The notes below the pieces were generated by a model, which was given only the letters and a program-made list of their open reading frames with translations, had not been told where the DNA came from and made no database searches. Positions 17,652-26,997 of a DNA stretch of 64,000 bases are shown here, one piece after another; positions within the stretch are counted from its first letter, which is position 1, and every line of letters starts with the position of its first letter. The position numbers were made by a program, and so were the translations under genes. This DNA comes from Proteobacteria bacterium DTSAM18 (GTDB taxonomy: Bacteria; Myxococcota_A; UBA796; GCA-2862545), in the NCBI GenBank assembly GCA_028767165.1, contig JARACJ010000003.1:248001-312000 (forward strand). Reading direction: 5' to 3'.

Positions 17652-20048
17652 TCAGTTGCGGAGGGGCTTGCCCTTGGTGAGCATGTGCTCGATGCGGGCG
17701 AGGGTCTTCTCCTCGCCGCACAGCGACAGGAAGGCCTCACGCTCGAGGTCGAGCAGGTGCTGCTCGGAGACCATGGTGCCGGCGGGCACGTCGCCGCCCA
17801 CCAGGACGTTGGCCAGCTTCTTTCCGACGGTGACGTCGTGGTCGGTGGCGAATCCACCCTGGTGCATCTGGAACAGGAACGCCTCGATGGCTGCGAAGCC
17901 GGAGCCACCCGCGGCCTTCACGGTACGGTGCGCCGGCGGCTGGTAGCCGGTGGCTGCAAGACCGAGGGCCATCTGCTTGGCGTGGGCCAGGCGGGCATCC
18001 TGGTTGAGGACCATCGAGTCCGTGGGACGCAGGTAGCCCCAGGCACGGGCCTGCTCGCCACTGGTGGCCACCTTGGCGGTGGCGATGCGCTCGAAGGCCT
18101 TGAAGATGAAGGGGTTGGGGTCGACGTCGATGTCCTTGGGGATGTCGCCCAGGTAGCGGACGGCCAGCTCCTTGGTGCCACCGGCGCCGGGAATGAGTCC
18201 CACACCGACTTCCACGAGTCCCATGTACAGCTCGCCGGTGCCCACGGTGTGGGTGCACTGCATCGCCACCTCGGCGCCACCACCGAGGGTGAGGGCGTGG
18301 GGCGCGACCACGACCGGGCGTGCGCTGTACTTGGCGCGCAGCATCAGCTGCTGCAGGCGGTTCACCATGGCATCCATGGCCTTCCAGTCGCCCGCACCCG
18401 CGCCCATCATGATCATGAGCAGGTTGGCGCCGGCACAGAAGGCCTTCTTGCCCTCGTTGCCCACCACGAGACCCTCGTAGGCGCCATCGTCGAGCAGATC
18501 GAGCGCGTGCTCGTACATCTCGATGATGCCGTCGTCGAGCGCGTTCATCTTGGAGCGGAACTCGAGCAGCAGGGCGCCGTCGCCCATGTCGTGGAGCGTG
18601 GCGCTGGGGTTGACCTTGAGGGGCTCACGGGTGGCCTTGAGGTTGGCGATGAACAGCTGGCCTTCGGAGAAGGGCACGGGCGCCACCTGGCCGTCGTAGG
18701 TCCAGTAGGTGAGGGTGCCGTTGGCATCACGCTCGTAGAAGGACTCCCGGCCGGCATCCAGCATGGCCTGGACCCAGGCGGGGATGGTCTGGCCGTCAGC
18801 CTTCATGCGCTCCACGGACTTGCGGACGCCGATGGCATCCCAGGTCTCGAAGGGACCGAGATCCCAGCCGAAGCCCCAGCGCATGCCGCGATCGACGTTG
18901 ACGACGTCGTCGGCGATCTCGGGGATGCGGTTGGCGGAGTACAGCAGGGTCTCGCTGGTGACCTCCCAGGCGAACTTCGCGCCCTCGTCGTCGCCCCAGA
19001 TGATGGCGGCCACCTGCTCCTCGACCTTGTCGAGCTTGCGGGCCTTGCCGACGCTCTTGAAGCGGGGCTTCTCGGACGCGCGGTACTCGCCGGTGGCGAG
19101 GTCGAGCGCGAGGATGGCCTTCTTGCCGTCGACCTTGGTCTTCTTGTAGAAGCCGGCGCCGGCCTTCTGGCCCGTGCGGCCGCTCTCGATGAGGTTCTTC
19201 ACGAAGTCGGGCAGCTTGAACCAGTCGCGCCGCTCGTCGCCCTCGGCCATCTCGGCCACGGTGTGGAAGACGTGTCCGAGGGTGTCGATGCCCACGACGT
19301 CGGCCGTGCGGAAGATGGCCGACTTGGGCCGGCCCATGGCCTCGCCGAAGATGGCGTCGACCGCTTCGACGGTGAACCCGTGCTCGAGCACCGCCTTGAA
19401 GGTGGCGGCCATGCCGAACACGCCGATGCGGTTGGCGACGAAGTTGGGGGTGTCCTTGCCGTAGACGATGCCCTTGCCGAGGGTCTTCTCGCCGAAGGTG
19501 GCCACGGCGTCGGTGACGGCGGGGAGGGTGGCGTCACCGGTGACGAGCTCGAGCAGACGCATGTAGCGCACGGGGTTGAAGAAGTGCGTGATGAGGAAGT
19601 GCTCGCGCATCTCCTCGGGCATGCCGGCCGCCATGTCGGCCAGGGGGATGCCGGAGGTGTTGGACGACAGGATGCTGCCTGCGCGGCGGTTGCTGGCCAC
19701 CCACTCGAACACCTTCTTCTTGATGTCGAGGCGCTCGACCACGACCTCGATGATCCAGTCGCACTCCGCGAGGAGCTCACCGTGGTCGTCGTAGTTGGCC
19801 GGGGTGATGAGCTGGAGGTTCTCCGGCACGTACAGGGGCGCCGGCTTGAGCTTCTTCAGCCCCGCGATGCCCTTGAGGGCCAGCGCGTTGCGCTCCTTGG
19901 GGGAGTCGCCGGCGCCGGACGGCACCATGTCGAACAGGACGCTGGGAATCCCGGCGTTGGCCAGGTGCGCGGCGATGCCGGTGCCCATCACACCGGCGCC
20001 GAGCACGGCGACTTTGCGGATCGGGTAGGCGGAACCATTGGTGGACAT
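17652..20048 (-). CDS. fadN: 3-hydroxyacyl-CoA dehydrogenase/enoyl-CoA hydratase, FadN type
   Basis: 798 residues (ATG at 20048). The order is dehydrogenase first: the NAD-binding loop VAVLGAGVMGTGIA gives Gly17, Gly19 and Gly22, and DFNFN-like features of the 3HCDH domain follow (HFFNPVRYMRLLELV, NFVANRIGVF). The crotonase (hydratase) part is at the C-terminus (KAFCAGANLLMIM, HALTLGGGAEVA, VGVGLIPGAGGTKELA). FadB and FadJ have the opposite order, so this is the FadN (YusL) type, which has about 790 residues. It performs the two middle steps of beta-oxidation and hands its product to the adjacent thiolase. An upstream inverted repeat at 20162-20196 may be an operator. Confidence 0.92.
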   Translation of the reverse strand: MSTNGSAYPIRKVAVLGAGVMGTGIAAHLANAGIPSVLFDMVPSGAGDSPKERNALALKGIAGLKKLKPAPLYVPENLQLITPANYDDHGELLAECDWIIEVVVERLDIKKKVFEWVASNRRAGSILSSNTSGIPLADMAAGMPEEMREHFLITHFFNPVRYMRLLELVTGDATLPAVTDAVATFGEKTLGKGIVYGKDTPNFVANRIGVFGMAATFKAVLEHGFTVEAVDAIFGEAMGRPKSAIFRTADVVGIDTLGHVFHTVAEMAEGDERRDWFKLPDFVKNLIESGRTGQKAGAGFYKKTKVDGKKAILALDLATGEYRASEKPRFKSVGKARKLDKVEEQVAAIIWGDDEGAKFAWEVTSETLLYSANRIPEIADDVVNVDRGMRWGFGWDLGPFETWDAIGVRKSVERMKADGQTIPAWVQAMLDAGRESFYERDANGTLTYWTYDGQVAPVPFSEGQLFIANLKATREPLKVNPSATLHDMGDGALLLEFRSKMNALDDGIIEMYEHALDLLDDGAYEGLVVGNEGKKAFCAGANLLMIMMGAGAGDWKAMDAMVNRLQQLMLRAKYSARPVVVAPHALTLGGGAEVAMQCTHTVGTGELYMGLVEVGVGLIPGAGGTKELAVRYLGDIPKDIDVDPNPFIFKAFERIATAKVATSGEQARAWGYLRPTDSMVLNQDARLAHAKQMALGLAATGYQPPAHRTVKAAGGSGFAAIEAFLFQMHQGGFATDHDVTVGKKLANVLVGGDVPAGTMVSEQHLLDLEREAFLSLCGEEKTLARIEHMLTKGKPLRN

Positions 20049-20689
20049 TCCATTCCCTCGGTTGGCGCGACGGTGCGCGGTTGGATGATTCATGGTGATG
20101 TACGTCCTGTGTTGGAGGGCGGCCGGACAGGCCTGCGCGCGGCCCCGTGGAGACATGGGTCTTGAATACTTAGCAAGCACAGCAAGTATGCGTCAACGTT
20201 CGTCACCGGCGCCACGGGTTCAAGGAATATCGCCCCGATCGTGGGCCCACATCTCGCCCATATCCCACGTTTCACGTGCCCGTATGAAGGGAAGGCAATT
20301 CCGGTCCGGGATCACGAGAGCACGTTCGTTATCGGTGCCGTGAGGCGTCGCGGTGCGCGAGCGCGTCGGATTCATGGCGCGGCCGTCGCCCCCGGTACCG
20401 CCTTCCCGACAGGTCTTCGCCCCCATGTCGCGCCGCCGTGCGACTCCGAGCCCACCATGGGACACACACCACGGAACCTTTGCAGGACCGCCATGGGGGA
20501 CGGATCTGCCGGTACACCCTTCGCTACCCGGACTTCGGGTGGCGACCGGACGGGCCGGGGCAGGGGAGGGTGCCCCCCTCGCGTCCCGCGCAGGTGGACG
20601 AGGAGGCTAGACCTCTCCTAGACTGGCGCAGGCGCCTCCTGCGGATTCATGAGGCGACCCGCGCGTCTCCCCGAACGATACGAGGACAG
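20049..20689. other. 641-nt divergent intergenic region between fadN and the SLC12-like permease
   Basis: Besides the candidate operator/promoter at 20162-20196 I see only GC-rich sequence with short frames lacking ribosome binding sites, and a small hairpin-capable stretch near 20527-20540 (ACCCG-GACTTC-GGGT). No convincing gene or RNA is visible. The length is unusual for this gene-dense window, so long 5' leaders or a small RNA remain possible. Confidence 0.4.
20162..20196. promoter_or_regulatory. candidate promoter/operator of the fadN-fadA operon
   Basis: ATACTT (20166-20171) and AAGTAT (20184-20189) form an inverted repeat around 12 nt, framed by TTGA (20162-20165) and TCAA (20193-20196). 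On the leftward strand CGTCAA reads TTGACG, a good -35, though no -10 at ideal spacing is clear. A dyad of this kind upstream of a beta-oxidation operon would suit a FadR/TetR-type repressor responding to acyl-CoA; no such regulator gene is in the window. Confidence 0.35.
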
Positions 20690-22882
20690 ATGAACGCCGC
20701 CAAGACGGAGTCCAAGGGGCTCGGAGCCTTCCTCGGTGTGTTCACGCCGACCATCCTGACCATCCTCGGCGTGATCATGTTCATGCGCGTGGGGTGGCTG
20801 GTGGGTACCGCCGGCCTCGTCGGCACCATGGTCATCGTGGTCATGGCCAACGCCATCACCTTCCTCACGAGCCTGTCGGTGAGCTCTCTCGCCACCAACA
20901 TGCGCGTGGGCGTGGGCGGCGCCTACTTCATCATCTCCCGCAGCCTCGGCGTGGAGATCGGTGGCGCCGTGGGCATCCCTCTGTACCTGTCGCAGGTGCT
21001 GTCGATCACCCTGTACAGCTACGGTCTGGCCGAGTCGCTCAACAGCCTGTTCGACTGGATTCCGGTCACCATCACGGCGGCCGTCATCGTCGTCGGCGTC
21101 ACGGCGGTGGCCTCCAAGAGCACCGAGCTCACGCTCAAGCTGCAGCTGCCCGTCATGGTGCTCATCTTCGCGGCCATCGCGAGCCTGCTGCTCGGCGCCG
21201 ACTTCGGCGATCCGCAGGTGCCCATGTGGGGGTCCTTCACCGACAACGCCGGCGATGTGGGCTTCTGGGGCGCCTTCGCCGTGTTCTTCCCGGCCGTCAC
21301 CGGCATCCTGGCCGGCGTGAGCCTGTCGGGAGACCTCAAGGATCCCGGCTCCGCCATTCCCCGTGGCGTCATGGCCGCCGTGGCCGTGGGCTTCGTCGTC
21401 TACCTCATCATCCCGATCGCCCTGGCGTCGAGCGCATCCCAGGCGGACCTGCTGACCGACTCGCTCATCTGGACCAAGGTGGCGGCCGTGGGCTTCCTGG
21501 TCATGCCGGGTCTGTGGGGCGCCATCCTGTCCAGCGCCTTCGGCAGTGCCCTGGGCGCTCCCCGCACCCTGCAGGCCCTGGCGATGGACCGCCTGGTGCC
21601 CGAGCACCTCGGCCGCATCGACGAGGAGTCCGGCGAGCCCCTGGTCGGCCTGTACCTCTCCGGCGCCCTCGCGCTCGTGGCCGTCTTCCTCGGCGATCTG
21701 AACACGGTGGCCGAGTGGGTCACCATCTTCTTCCTCACCACCTACGGCGCGCTGAACGCCGTGGCCGTGGTCGAGATCCTCGTGGCCGATCCCTCCTACC
21801 GGCCGCGGATCCTGATCCCCTGGTGGGCTGCGGGCCTGGGCGCCATCGGCTGCTTCGTCGCCATGTTCGCCATCAACCCCGTGGCCTGCGGCGTGGCCAT
21901 CTTCATCGAGGCGGTGATCTTCTTCCTGTTCCGGCGCCGCGCCATCGAGACCGAGTGGGGCGATGCCCGCAACGGCCTGATCCTCTCGCTGGCCCACGCC
22001 CTGGTGGTGTGGTTCACCGACGCGAAGAAGGATGCCCGCAACTGGCGCCCGCAGGTGCTGGTCATGACCCGCAACCTCGACAAGGACATGCCCACGGTCA
22101 ACCTGGCGGGTCAGATGGGCTCGCGGCAGGGCATCCTCACGGTCGCGGAGCTGCGGGAGCAGCCCCTCGAGGAGATCGAGGCACCCGTGGCCGAGATCGA
22201 GCGCAACCGCCAGGAGCTCCGGGAGCACGGGATCGACGCGTTCTACGAGATGGTCGCGATCCCCGAGATCGACGACGGTGTCGTCCTGGGCGTGGCCCAG
22301 GCCCACGGCTTCGGCGGCATGAACGCCAACACCGTGATGTTCCAGTGGGACGACGACCGGGTCGAGTCCCTGTCGCGCCACCTGCGGTACAGCCGCGAGC
22401 TCGGGCGCCTGGACAAGTGCGTGCTCATCTACCACCCGAGCCGGGAGACCTGGCGGGAGCGCAAGCCCGGCACCGCGCGGGTGGTCGTGTGGTGGTCCGG
22501 CCTGCAGGCCAACGGCGACCTCATGCTGCTGCTCGCCTGGATGCTGTCCCGGGGCACGCAGATGCACGGCGCGGACATCGTGCTGCGCACCGTGGCCAGC
22601 GACGACAGCGAGGCCGCCCAGTGGCGCGAGAACGCAGCGTCCCTCTCGGAGCGCGTCCGCATCCCCATGAAGCTCGAGCCCATTGTCCGTCAATCCAACG
22701 ACTCCGCCTACGATGTCATCGTGGAGAACAGTGCAGGGGCGGATCTGGTGGTGCTCGGCCTGGCCAACTACGACAAGGCGGAGGAGGCAGATGCGGCGGA
22801 GCGGCTGGCCGGCCTCGTCACACGTCTTCCCTCCACGCTGCTGGTCCGCAACAGCGGACCCTTCCGCGGGAGGCTCATGTGA
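20690..22882 (+). CDS. SLC12-type (cation-chloride cotransporter-like) APC-superfamily permease
   Basis: 730 residues, ATG at 20690 with a GAGGA just upstream. Residues ~10-455 hold about twelve membrane helices. It opens with GVFTPTILTILGVIMFMRVGWLVG, the signature of the SLC12/Na-K-Cl family, and includes GGAYFIISRSLGVEIG and ILAGVSLSGDLKDP, both family-typical. The last ~230 residues are soluble and end in a domain (ADLVVLGLANY...TLLVRNSGPFRG) like the C-terminal regulatory part of SLC12 transporters or a universal-stress fold. It likely moves chloride with a cation, or amino acids, across the inner membrane. Its stop overlaps the GTG start of sixA (GTGA), so the two are co-translated. Confidence 0.88.
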   Translation: MNAAKTESKGLGAFLGVFTPTILTILGVIMFMRVGWLVGTAGLVGTMVIVVMANAITFLTSLSVSSLATNMRVGVGGAYFIISRSLGVEIGGAVGIPLYLSQVLSITLYSYGLAESLNSLFDWIPVTITAAVIVVGVTAVASKSTELTLKLQLPVMVLIFAAIASLLLGADFGDPQVPMWGSFTDNAGDVGFWGAFAVFFPAVTGILAGVSLSGDLKDPGSAIPRGVMAAVAVGFVVYLIIPIALASSASQADLLTDSLIWTKVAAVGFLVMPGLWGAILSSAFGSALGAPRTLQALAMDRLVPEHLGRIDEESGEPLVGLYLSGALALVAVFLGDLNTVAEWVTIFFLTTYGALNAVAVVEILVADPSYRPRILIPWWAAGLGAIGCFVAMFAINPVACGVAIFIEAVIFFLFRRRAIETEWGDARNGLILSLAHALVVWFTDAKKDARNWRPQVLVMTRNLDKDMPTVNLAGQMGSRQGILTVAELREQPLEEIEAPVAEIERNRQELREHGIDAFYEMVAIPEIDDGVVLGVAQAHGFGGMNANTVMFQWDDDRVESLSRHLRYSRELGRLDKCVLIYHPSRETWRERKPGTARVVVWWSGLQANGDLMLLLAWMLSRGTQMHGADIVLRTVASDDSEAAQWRENAASLSERVRIPMKLEPIVRQSNDSAYDVIVENSAGADLVVLGLANYDKAEEADAAERLAGLVTRLPSTLLVRNSGPFRGRLM

Positions 22883-23373
22883 GCCGTACGCTGCTGGTGA
22901 TGCGCCACGCCAAGTCCGACTGGAAGACGGGTCTGAGCGATCACGAGCGGCCGCTCAACGCGCGCGGCCAGCGGGACGCGCCGCACATGGCCCAGACCCT
23001 CCAACAGCTGAGACTGCTGCCCGAGCTCGTGTGGGTCTCCGACTCGGAGCGCACCCTCGAGACCCTGGCGTGGATGAATGACGCGCTCGGTTTCGACCTG
23101 CACGCCCAGGCCCGCTCCGGGCTCTACCTGGCGCCGGCCAACACGCTGCTGCAGCACATCGCCCAGACGCCCGCCACCGTGAAGCGGGTGATGGTGCTCG
23201 CCCACAATCCGGGCGTAGAAGACCTCTGCAGCCTGCTCGCGGACGAGTTCATGCGGGTCACCACGGCCAACGTGGGCATCTTCGACCTCGACATCACGGA
23301 CTGGCGGGAGGTCCTGGGCGACGTCCAGCCCCAGGCCACGCTGCGCGAGATGCTGCGGCCCCGGGAGCTGTAG
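22879..23373 (+). CDS. sixA: SixA-type phosphohistidine phosphatase
   Basis: 164 residues from a GTG at 22879 that overlaps the permease stop by 4 bases; GGGAGG sits just upstream inside the permease gene. LLVMRHAKSDW carries the RHA/G catalytic motif (His10), followed by a small alpha/beta chain with SDSERTLET and VLAHNPGVEDL holding the second His. This is the short SixA branch of the histidine phosphatase superfamily, which removes phosphate from phospho-His on signalling or PTS proteins. Coupling to a transporter is unusual and might mean it regulates that transporter; the sequence does not show this. Confidence 0.85.
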   Translation: MSRTLLVMRHAKSDWKTGLSDHERPLNARGQRDAPHMAQTLQQLRLLPELVWVSDSERTLETLAWMNDALGFDLHAQARSGLYLAPANTLLQHIAQTPATVKRVMVLAHNPGVEDLCSLLADEFMRVTTANVGIFDLDITDWREVLGDVQPQATLREMLRPREL

Positions 23374-23410
23374 CAGTCGCTCCCGGAGGCTGGCAGGCAG
23401 GGGGCGGCGC

Positions 23411-24682
23411 TCAGGCCACCCGGAGATCGGCCATGGCGGCGGACAGCGCGGAGACGACCTCGTCGAGGCGCTCGGTGCTGCAGAAGGCGATGCGGATGCC
23501 GTTGATGTCCGGCAGGGCGATCGTGCCCACGCTGTAGGCATCGATCAGGTGCTTGCGCAGGGTGTCGGCGTCGACGCCGTGGACCCGGATGACCGCGAAG
23601 TAGCCGGAATTGAAGGGGAGAACCTGCAATTCCGGACTGTCGATGTCAGCCAGGAGCTCCTTGAGACGCTCGTAGCGCACACGCATCTGCTCGAGCACGG
23701 CGGCCTGCTCCTCGCGAACCTCGTCGAGGTTGCGGAGGGCCTGCAGCAGCATGGTCTGCGAGGGGCCGTTGGGGCTGCCGATGTGGCCGCGGATGAGTCC
23801 GAGCAGCTTGGACTCGATGGCAGGAATCGCGGCCTCGGGCGCACCGAAGGTGATGAAGCCCACGCGCGCGGCGAAGAAGGCGAATTCCTTGGTGGCACCA
23901 TCGACCTTGCACACCAGGGAGTGTGCGTGATCGACCACCGACAGGGCCTCCCAGAACAGGGAGAACGGCTGCACGCCGTCTTCGAAGACCACGCCCTGGT
24001 AGGCGTCGTCGAACAGCCACACGGTGGGCGTGGCGCTGCCGGCGATCCGGGCCATCAAGGCCTCGGCCTCGTCGAGCGTGGGGCTGTAGCCGGTGGGGTT
24101 GTGGGGGAAGTTGAGCACGACGATGCGCTTGGGGGCATCGGCCGTGTCCTGCAGGCAGGCGTCGAAGCCGGCCAGGTTCAGGCGACCCTCGTCGTCGAAC
24201 AGATCCCAGAAGTGGAAGGTGGGGTTGCTGTACAGGCCGTACAGGTGCTCGTAGTTCTCCCAGTTGGGCCGGGGCAGCACGATGTGGGTGGCGTCGTCGA
24301 CGAACAGATCGCGGGTGAGCGCCACACCGTGGGTGAGCCCGTGGGTGACCATCGGGAGCGTGATGCCACCGACCTCGACGCCGGCGACGTCGCGTTGGTG
24401 GTCGAGCCAGGCTTCGCGCAGGGCCTGGATGCCCGCGAGGGGGGCGTACTTGAAGGTGTCACCGAGGTCACCGGGCGCGTGGGCAGCGATGGACGGCAGG
24501 GTGATCGGGTTGCCGTCGTCGTCGGTGAGCTGACCGATGGTGGCCTTGGTGTGGGCCTTTCCGGCTTCCTTGGACTGGGAAGGGATGCCCATGGGCAGTG
24601 CGACACGACGGCCGAGCTCGGACAGGAGGCCGAGCCAGGCGGGGGCGTGGGTCTGGAGGCGAGCGTTGTCTGCGGACGACAT
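23411..24682 (-). CDS. PLP-dependent aminotransferase, class I/II
   Basis: 423 residues from the ATG at 24682 (GGAG 8 nt upstream); another ATG at 24721 adds 13 unconserved residues. NFPHNPTGYSP is the conserved N-P-T-G cofactor loop, WLFDDAYQGVV carries the Asp that holds the pyridine ring, and a Lys in VDGATKEFAFFAARVGF is the likely Schiff-base lysine. GYFAVI and GIRIAFC fit the C-terminal domain. It resembles aromatic or aspartate aminotransferases, but the substrate cannot be assigned. It is monocistronic and convergent with sixA. The 253-nt upstream gap contains two TACCGGA octamer-like sites and an AT-rich dyad. Confidence 0.87.
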   Translation of the reverse strand: MSSADNARLQTHAPAWLGLLSELGRRVALPMGIPSQSKEAGKAHTKATIGQLTDDDGNPITLPSIAAHAPGDLGDTFKYAPLAGIQALREAWLDHQRDVAGVEVGGITLPMVTHGLTHGVALTRDLFVDDATHIVLPRPNWENYEHLYGLYSNPTFHFWDLFDDEGRLNLAGFDACLQDTADAPKRIVVLNFPHNPTGYSPTLDEAEALMARIAGSATPTVWLFDDAYQGVVFEDGVQPFSLFWEALSVVDHAHSLVCKVDGATKEFAFFAARVGFITFGAPEAAIPAIESKLLGLIRGHIGSPNGPSQTMLLQALRNLDEVREEQAAVLEQMRVRYERLKELLADIDSPELQVLPFNSGYFAVIRVHGVDADTLRKHLIDAYSVGTIALPDINGIRIAFCSTERLDEVVSALSAAMADLRVA

Positions 24683-24846
24683 GCAGGGGGCTCCGGGGTG
24701 TTCCGTGACGTTGCTAAGCATCTTCGTCGGCTTCCGTTCGATGCGACGAAGTACCGGAGCAGTATGTCAGCTTGTGCGACAGGTGCAATACCGGAAGAGG
24801 TGGGGCACCACATCGTGACAACTGCCTGCTGTGTCGGTCAGTTGAC

Positions 24847-24860
24847 ATAATATACATTAT
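24847..24860. promoter_or_regulatory. AT-rich inverted repeat upstream of the aminotransferase gene
   Basis: ATAAT (24847-24851) and ATTAT (24856-24860) flank ATAC, directly after TTGACA (24842-24847). Such an AT-only dyad is rare in this GC-rich window and lies between the leftward aminotransferase start and the end of the BamB-like gene. It may be a promoter element or operator; no clean -35/-10 pair with correct spacing is seen on either strand. Confidence 0.3.
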
Positions 24861-24935
24861 CGGACGTTCGATACAGGAAGCCCAGGAGAAGCCCCCCAGC
24901 TGGTTGGAGCTTCTCCCACGCCTCTCAGCGACGTT

Positions 24936-26183
24936 TCAGGGCGTCGACTGGACGTCGCCCCGGCTCGCGCGGTGTCCCTTGCCGGGCCACTGCACCTCGG
25001 GACGTGAACCGAGCACGCTGTAGATCCTGCCACTGTTGGACAGGAACACGAGCTGCCGACCCTGCACGGTTGGCGCGGTGGAGATTCCCTCGAGGCGGAC
25101 GCCCGGGTCCCAGGTCCACAGGAGCGCACCGCTCGCGGCGTCGACCAGGAACATCGAGCCGATGGACGACGCCACAAGAATGCCCCGCGGGGTCATCACC
25201 GGCATCGTCAGCGCGGCCTTGGTGCGGGAGTCCCAGGCCCAGATCTGCTCGCCGTTGTCCGGCGACAGCTTGCGGAGCACGCCGTCGGCGCCCGGGTGGT
25301 ACAGCGCGTCGCCGTACTCCGTGGACTCGTACAGGGAGGCCGAGGCCGCGCCGGTGGTCATCTCCCACCGGATGCTTCGATCGGACTGGTTGAGCGCCAC
25401 GGTGGGCTCGAAGTACGCCGAGACGAACACGAGATCGGCGCTGACGTTCGGGGCCGCGATGAGATCCGGGTAGCGGCCCAGGCCCACCCGACGCTCCCAC
25501 TCGACATCTCCCCGGGCCTGATCAAGCGCCACCACAGCGCCGTCGGAGAACCCGGTGAGGATGTCGTCGCCCACGGGCACCGCGGGCGGAGCGCCGTACA
25601 GGCGCAGCTCGCCCTTTCGGCGCAGATCGTTCGGACGCTGGTAGCGCCAGAGCAGCTCGCCGGAGTCGGCCTGCAGGGCCACGACCAGGTCGTCGACGTT
25701 GGTGACGAAGATGCGGCCGTCGATCAGGATGGGCTGCACCAGCACCGGGGCATCGCCCTTGTGGCTCCACTGCAGGTCGCCCTCGAGCGTGTAGCACCAG
25801 GTGGTGCCGCCGGTGTCGGAGAAGAAGACGAATTCCCCGATGATCAGCGGCTCGGACTCGACGCTGGAGCTGGCCTCGAACGTGCGAACGAGACGCCCGG
25901 AGCGGCGATCGAGCTGGTACAGGCCCATGCCGGCGGCAGAGCCCGTGTAGATGTAGTTGCCGTGGATGACCGGCCGTGCCCGCTCCGTGTGGGCGGCGCT
26001 GTTCAGCGGCCCACCGGGGAGCTCGGCCACCCAGTGGAGGTGGGCGTGGCCATCGAAGGAGCCGGCGTACAGGTCCTCACCGGAGGTCTGCTCGTTCTCG
26101 GCCTCCGTGCCCGTGACGAGATGGGGTGCCGCCGTGGCGGCCAGGGAGGACCAGAGCAGACCGGTGAGCCATCCTGTGATCAC
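24936..26183 (-). CDS. BamB-like PQQ-type beta-propeller protein
   Basis: 415 residues from a GTG at 26183 that overlaps the stop of the YfgM-like gene by GTGA, with GAGGAG 5 nt upstream. The N-terminus ITGWLTGLLWSSLAATAAP is a signal peptide without a lipobox. At least six propeller-blade motifs of the type ...VVALQADSGELLWRYQRP, VVALDQARGDVEWERRVG, LRKLSPDNGEQIWAWD and FLVDAASGALLWTWDPG are seen, as in BamB. BamB helps the BamA machine insert outer-membrane proteins, and in enterobacteria yfgM lies directly before bamB, as here. BamB is usually a lipoprotein and this one seems not to be, so a different periplasmic scaffold role is possible. Confidence 0.8.
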   Translation of the reverse strand: MITGWLTGLLWSSLAATAAPHLVTGTEAENEQTSGEDLYAGSFDGHAHLHWVAELPGGPLNSAAHTERARPVIHGNYIYTGSAAGMGLYQLDRRSGRLVRTFEASSSVESEPLIIGEFVFFSDTGGTTWCYTLEGDLQWSHKGDAPVLVQPILIDGRIFVTNVDDLVVALQADSGELLWRYQRPNDLRRKGELRLYGAPPAVPVGDDILTGFSDGAVVALDQARGDVEWERRVGLGRYPDLIAAPNVSADLVFVSAYFEPTVALNQSDRSIRWEMTTGAASASLYESTEYGDALYHPGADGVLRKLSPDNGEQIWAWDSRTKAALTMPVMTPRGILVASSIGSMFLVDAASGALLWTWDPGVRLEGISTAPTVQGRQLVFLSNSGRIYSVLGSRPEVQWPGKGHRASRGDVQSTP

Positions 26184-26908
26184 GCCTTCTCCTCTGCCCG
26201 TTCCTTCATGGACTGGACCTCGGCGTTCTCGGGGGCGTCGGGCCACCGAGACAGGAAGGTGCTGTAGGTGGCCGCGGCGTCGCCGTGCATGCCGAGCACT
26301 TCCTGGGTTTCACCGAGGGCCATGGTGGCCCTGCGTGCGATGTAGTCGTCGGCCTGGGAGAGCTTCTTGAGGCGGGCGATGGCGGCCTCGCCGTTGCCCT
26401 CCTCGACATCCATGCTGGCCAGGGCGGACTCGGCGGCGAAGAGCATGGTGCGCTCCTCGGAGGCAGCGGCAGCGGACTCGAGGGCACTGCGGCGCAGGGC
26501 GGCATCGCCCGTGAGGCGGTACAGCTCGGCGGCCTTGAGCAGGGCCTCGATGGAGCCCGCGCCTTCCCCACCTTTCGCGATCTCGACGAGCTCGTCTGCG
26601 ACCTTGCGGGCGTTGGCCTCGTCGAAGGTCTGGGACGGATCCGCGCCCGCCTTGACGGCGCCGATGTAGTCGATGGGCACGCTCAGTTGTTCCTCGGCCT
26701 TGGAGACGGCACTGGAGATGGACTCCTGCTTGTGCACCTTGGCAGCCTGGAATTGGGACCAGCCCAGGGCCACGAAGGGAATGGCCGCGAGCACCACGAC
26801 GATGGGCTTCCAGTATCCGAGGATCTTGTCCTTCACCCACATCTCGGCGCGGAAGGAAAGGTCGGCGGATGCCTCTTCGGGGTTGTTGGGGTTGGTTTCC
26901 TCAGCCAC
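26180..26908 (-). CDS. YfgM-like inner-membrane TPR protein
   Basis: 242 residues. After an acidic cytosolic start, one membrane helix at about residues 34-50 (PIVVVLAAIPFVALGW) is followed by SQFQAAKV and a periplasmic helical domain with TPR-like helices (IEALLKAAELYRLTGDAALRRSALESA, AESALASMDVEEGNGEAAIARLKKL, AIARRATMALGETQEVLGMHGDAAATY). This is the YfgM layout; in E. coli YfgM binds the Sec translocon and periplasmic chaperones. It is coupled to the BamB-like gene downstream by a 4-base overlap, preserving the yfgM-bamB pairing. Sequence identity to E. coli YfgM is probably low, so the call rests on topology plus neighbourhood. Confidence 0.75.
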   Translation of the reverse strand: MAEETNPNNPEEASADLSFRAEMWVKDKILGYWKPIVVVLAAIPFVALGWSQFQAAKVHKQESISSAVSKAEEQLSVPIDYIGAVKAGADPSQTFDEANARKVADELVEIAKGGEGAGSIEALLKAAELYRLTGDAALRRSALESAAAASEERTMLFAAESALASMDVEEGNGEAAIARLKKLSQADDYIARRATMALGETQEVLGMHGDAAATYSTFLSRWPDAPENAEVQSMKERAEEKA

Positions 26909-26997
26909 GTTCGATTCTCCAGGTGATACCCGAAAGCGACTAACGCCTTGGGCGGGGGTACGCGAGGCCGGCTGGACGCTCGGCGACAGGCGAAGGC

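Noticed and set aside
20241-20621. Possible small gene in the fadN/permease gap
   Set aside because: No Shine-Dalgarno and an Arg/Gly/Pro-rich translation typical of non-coding GC-rich DNA.
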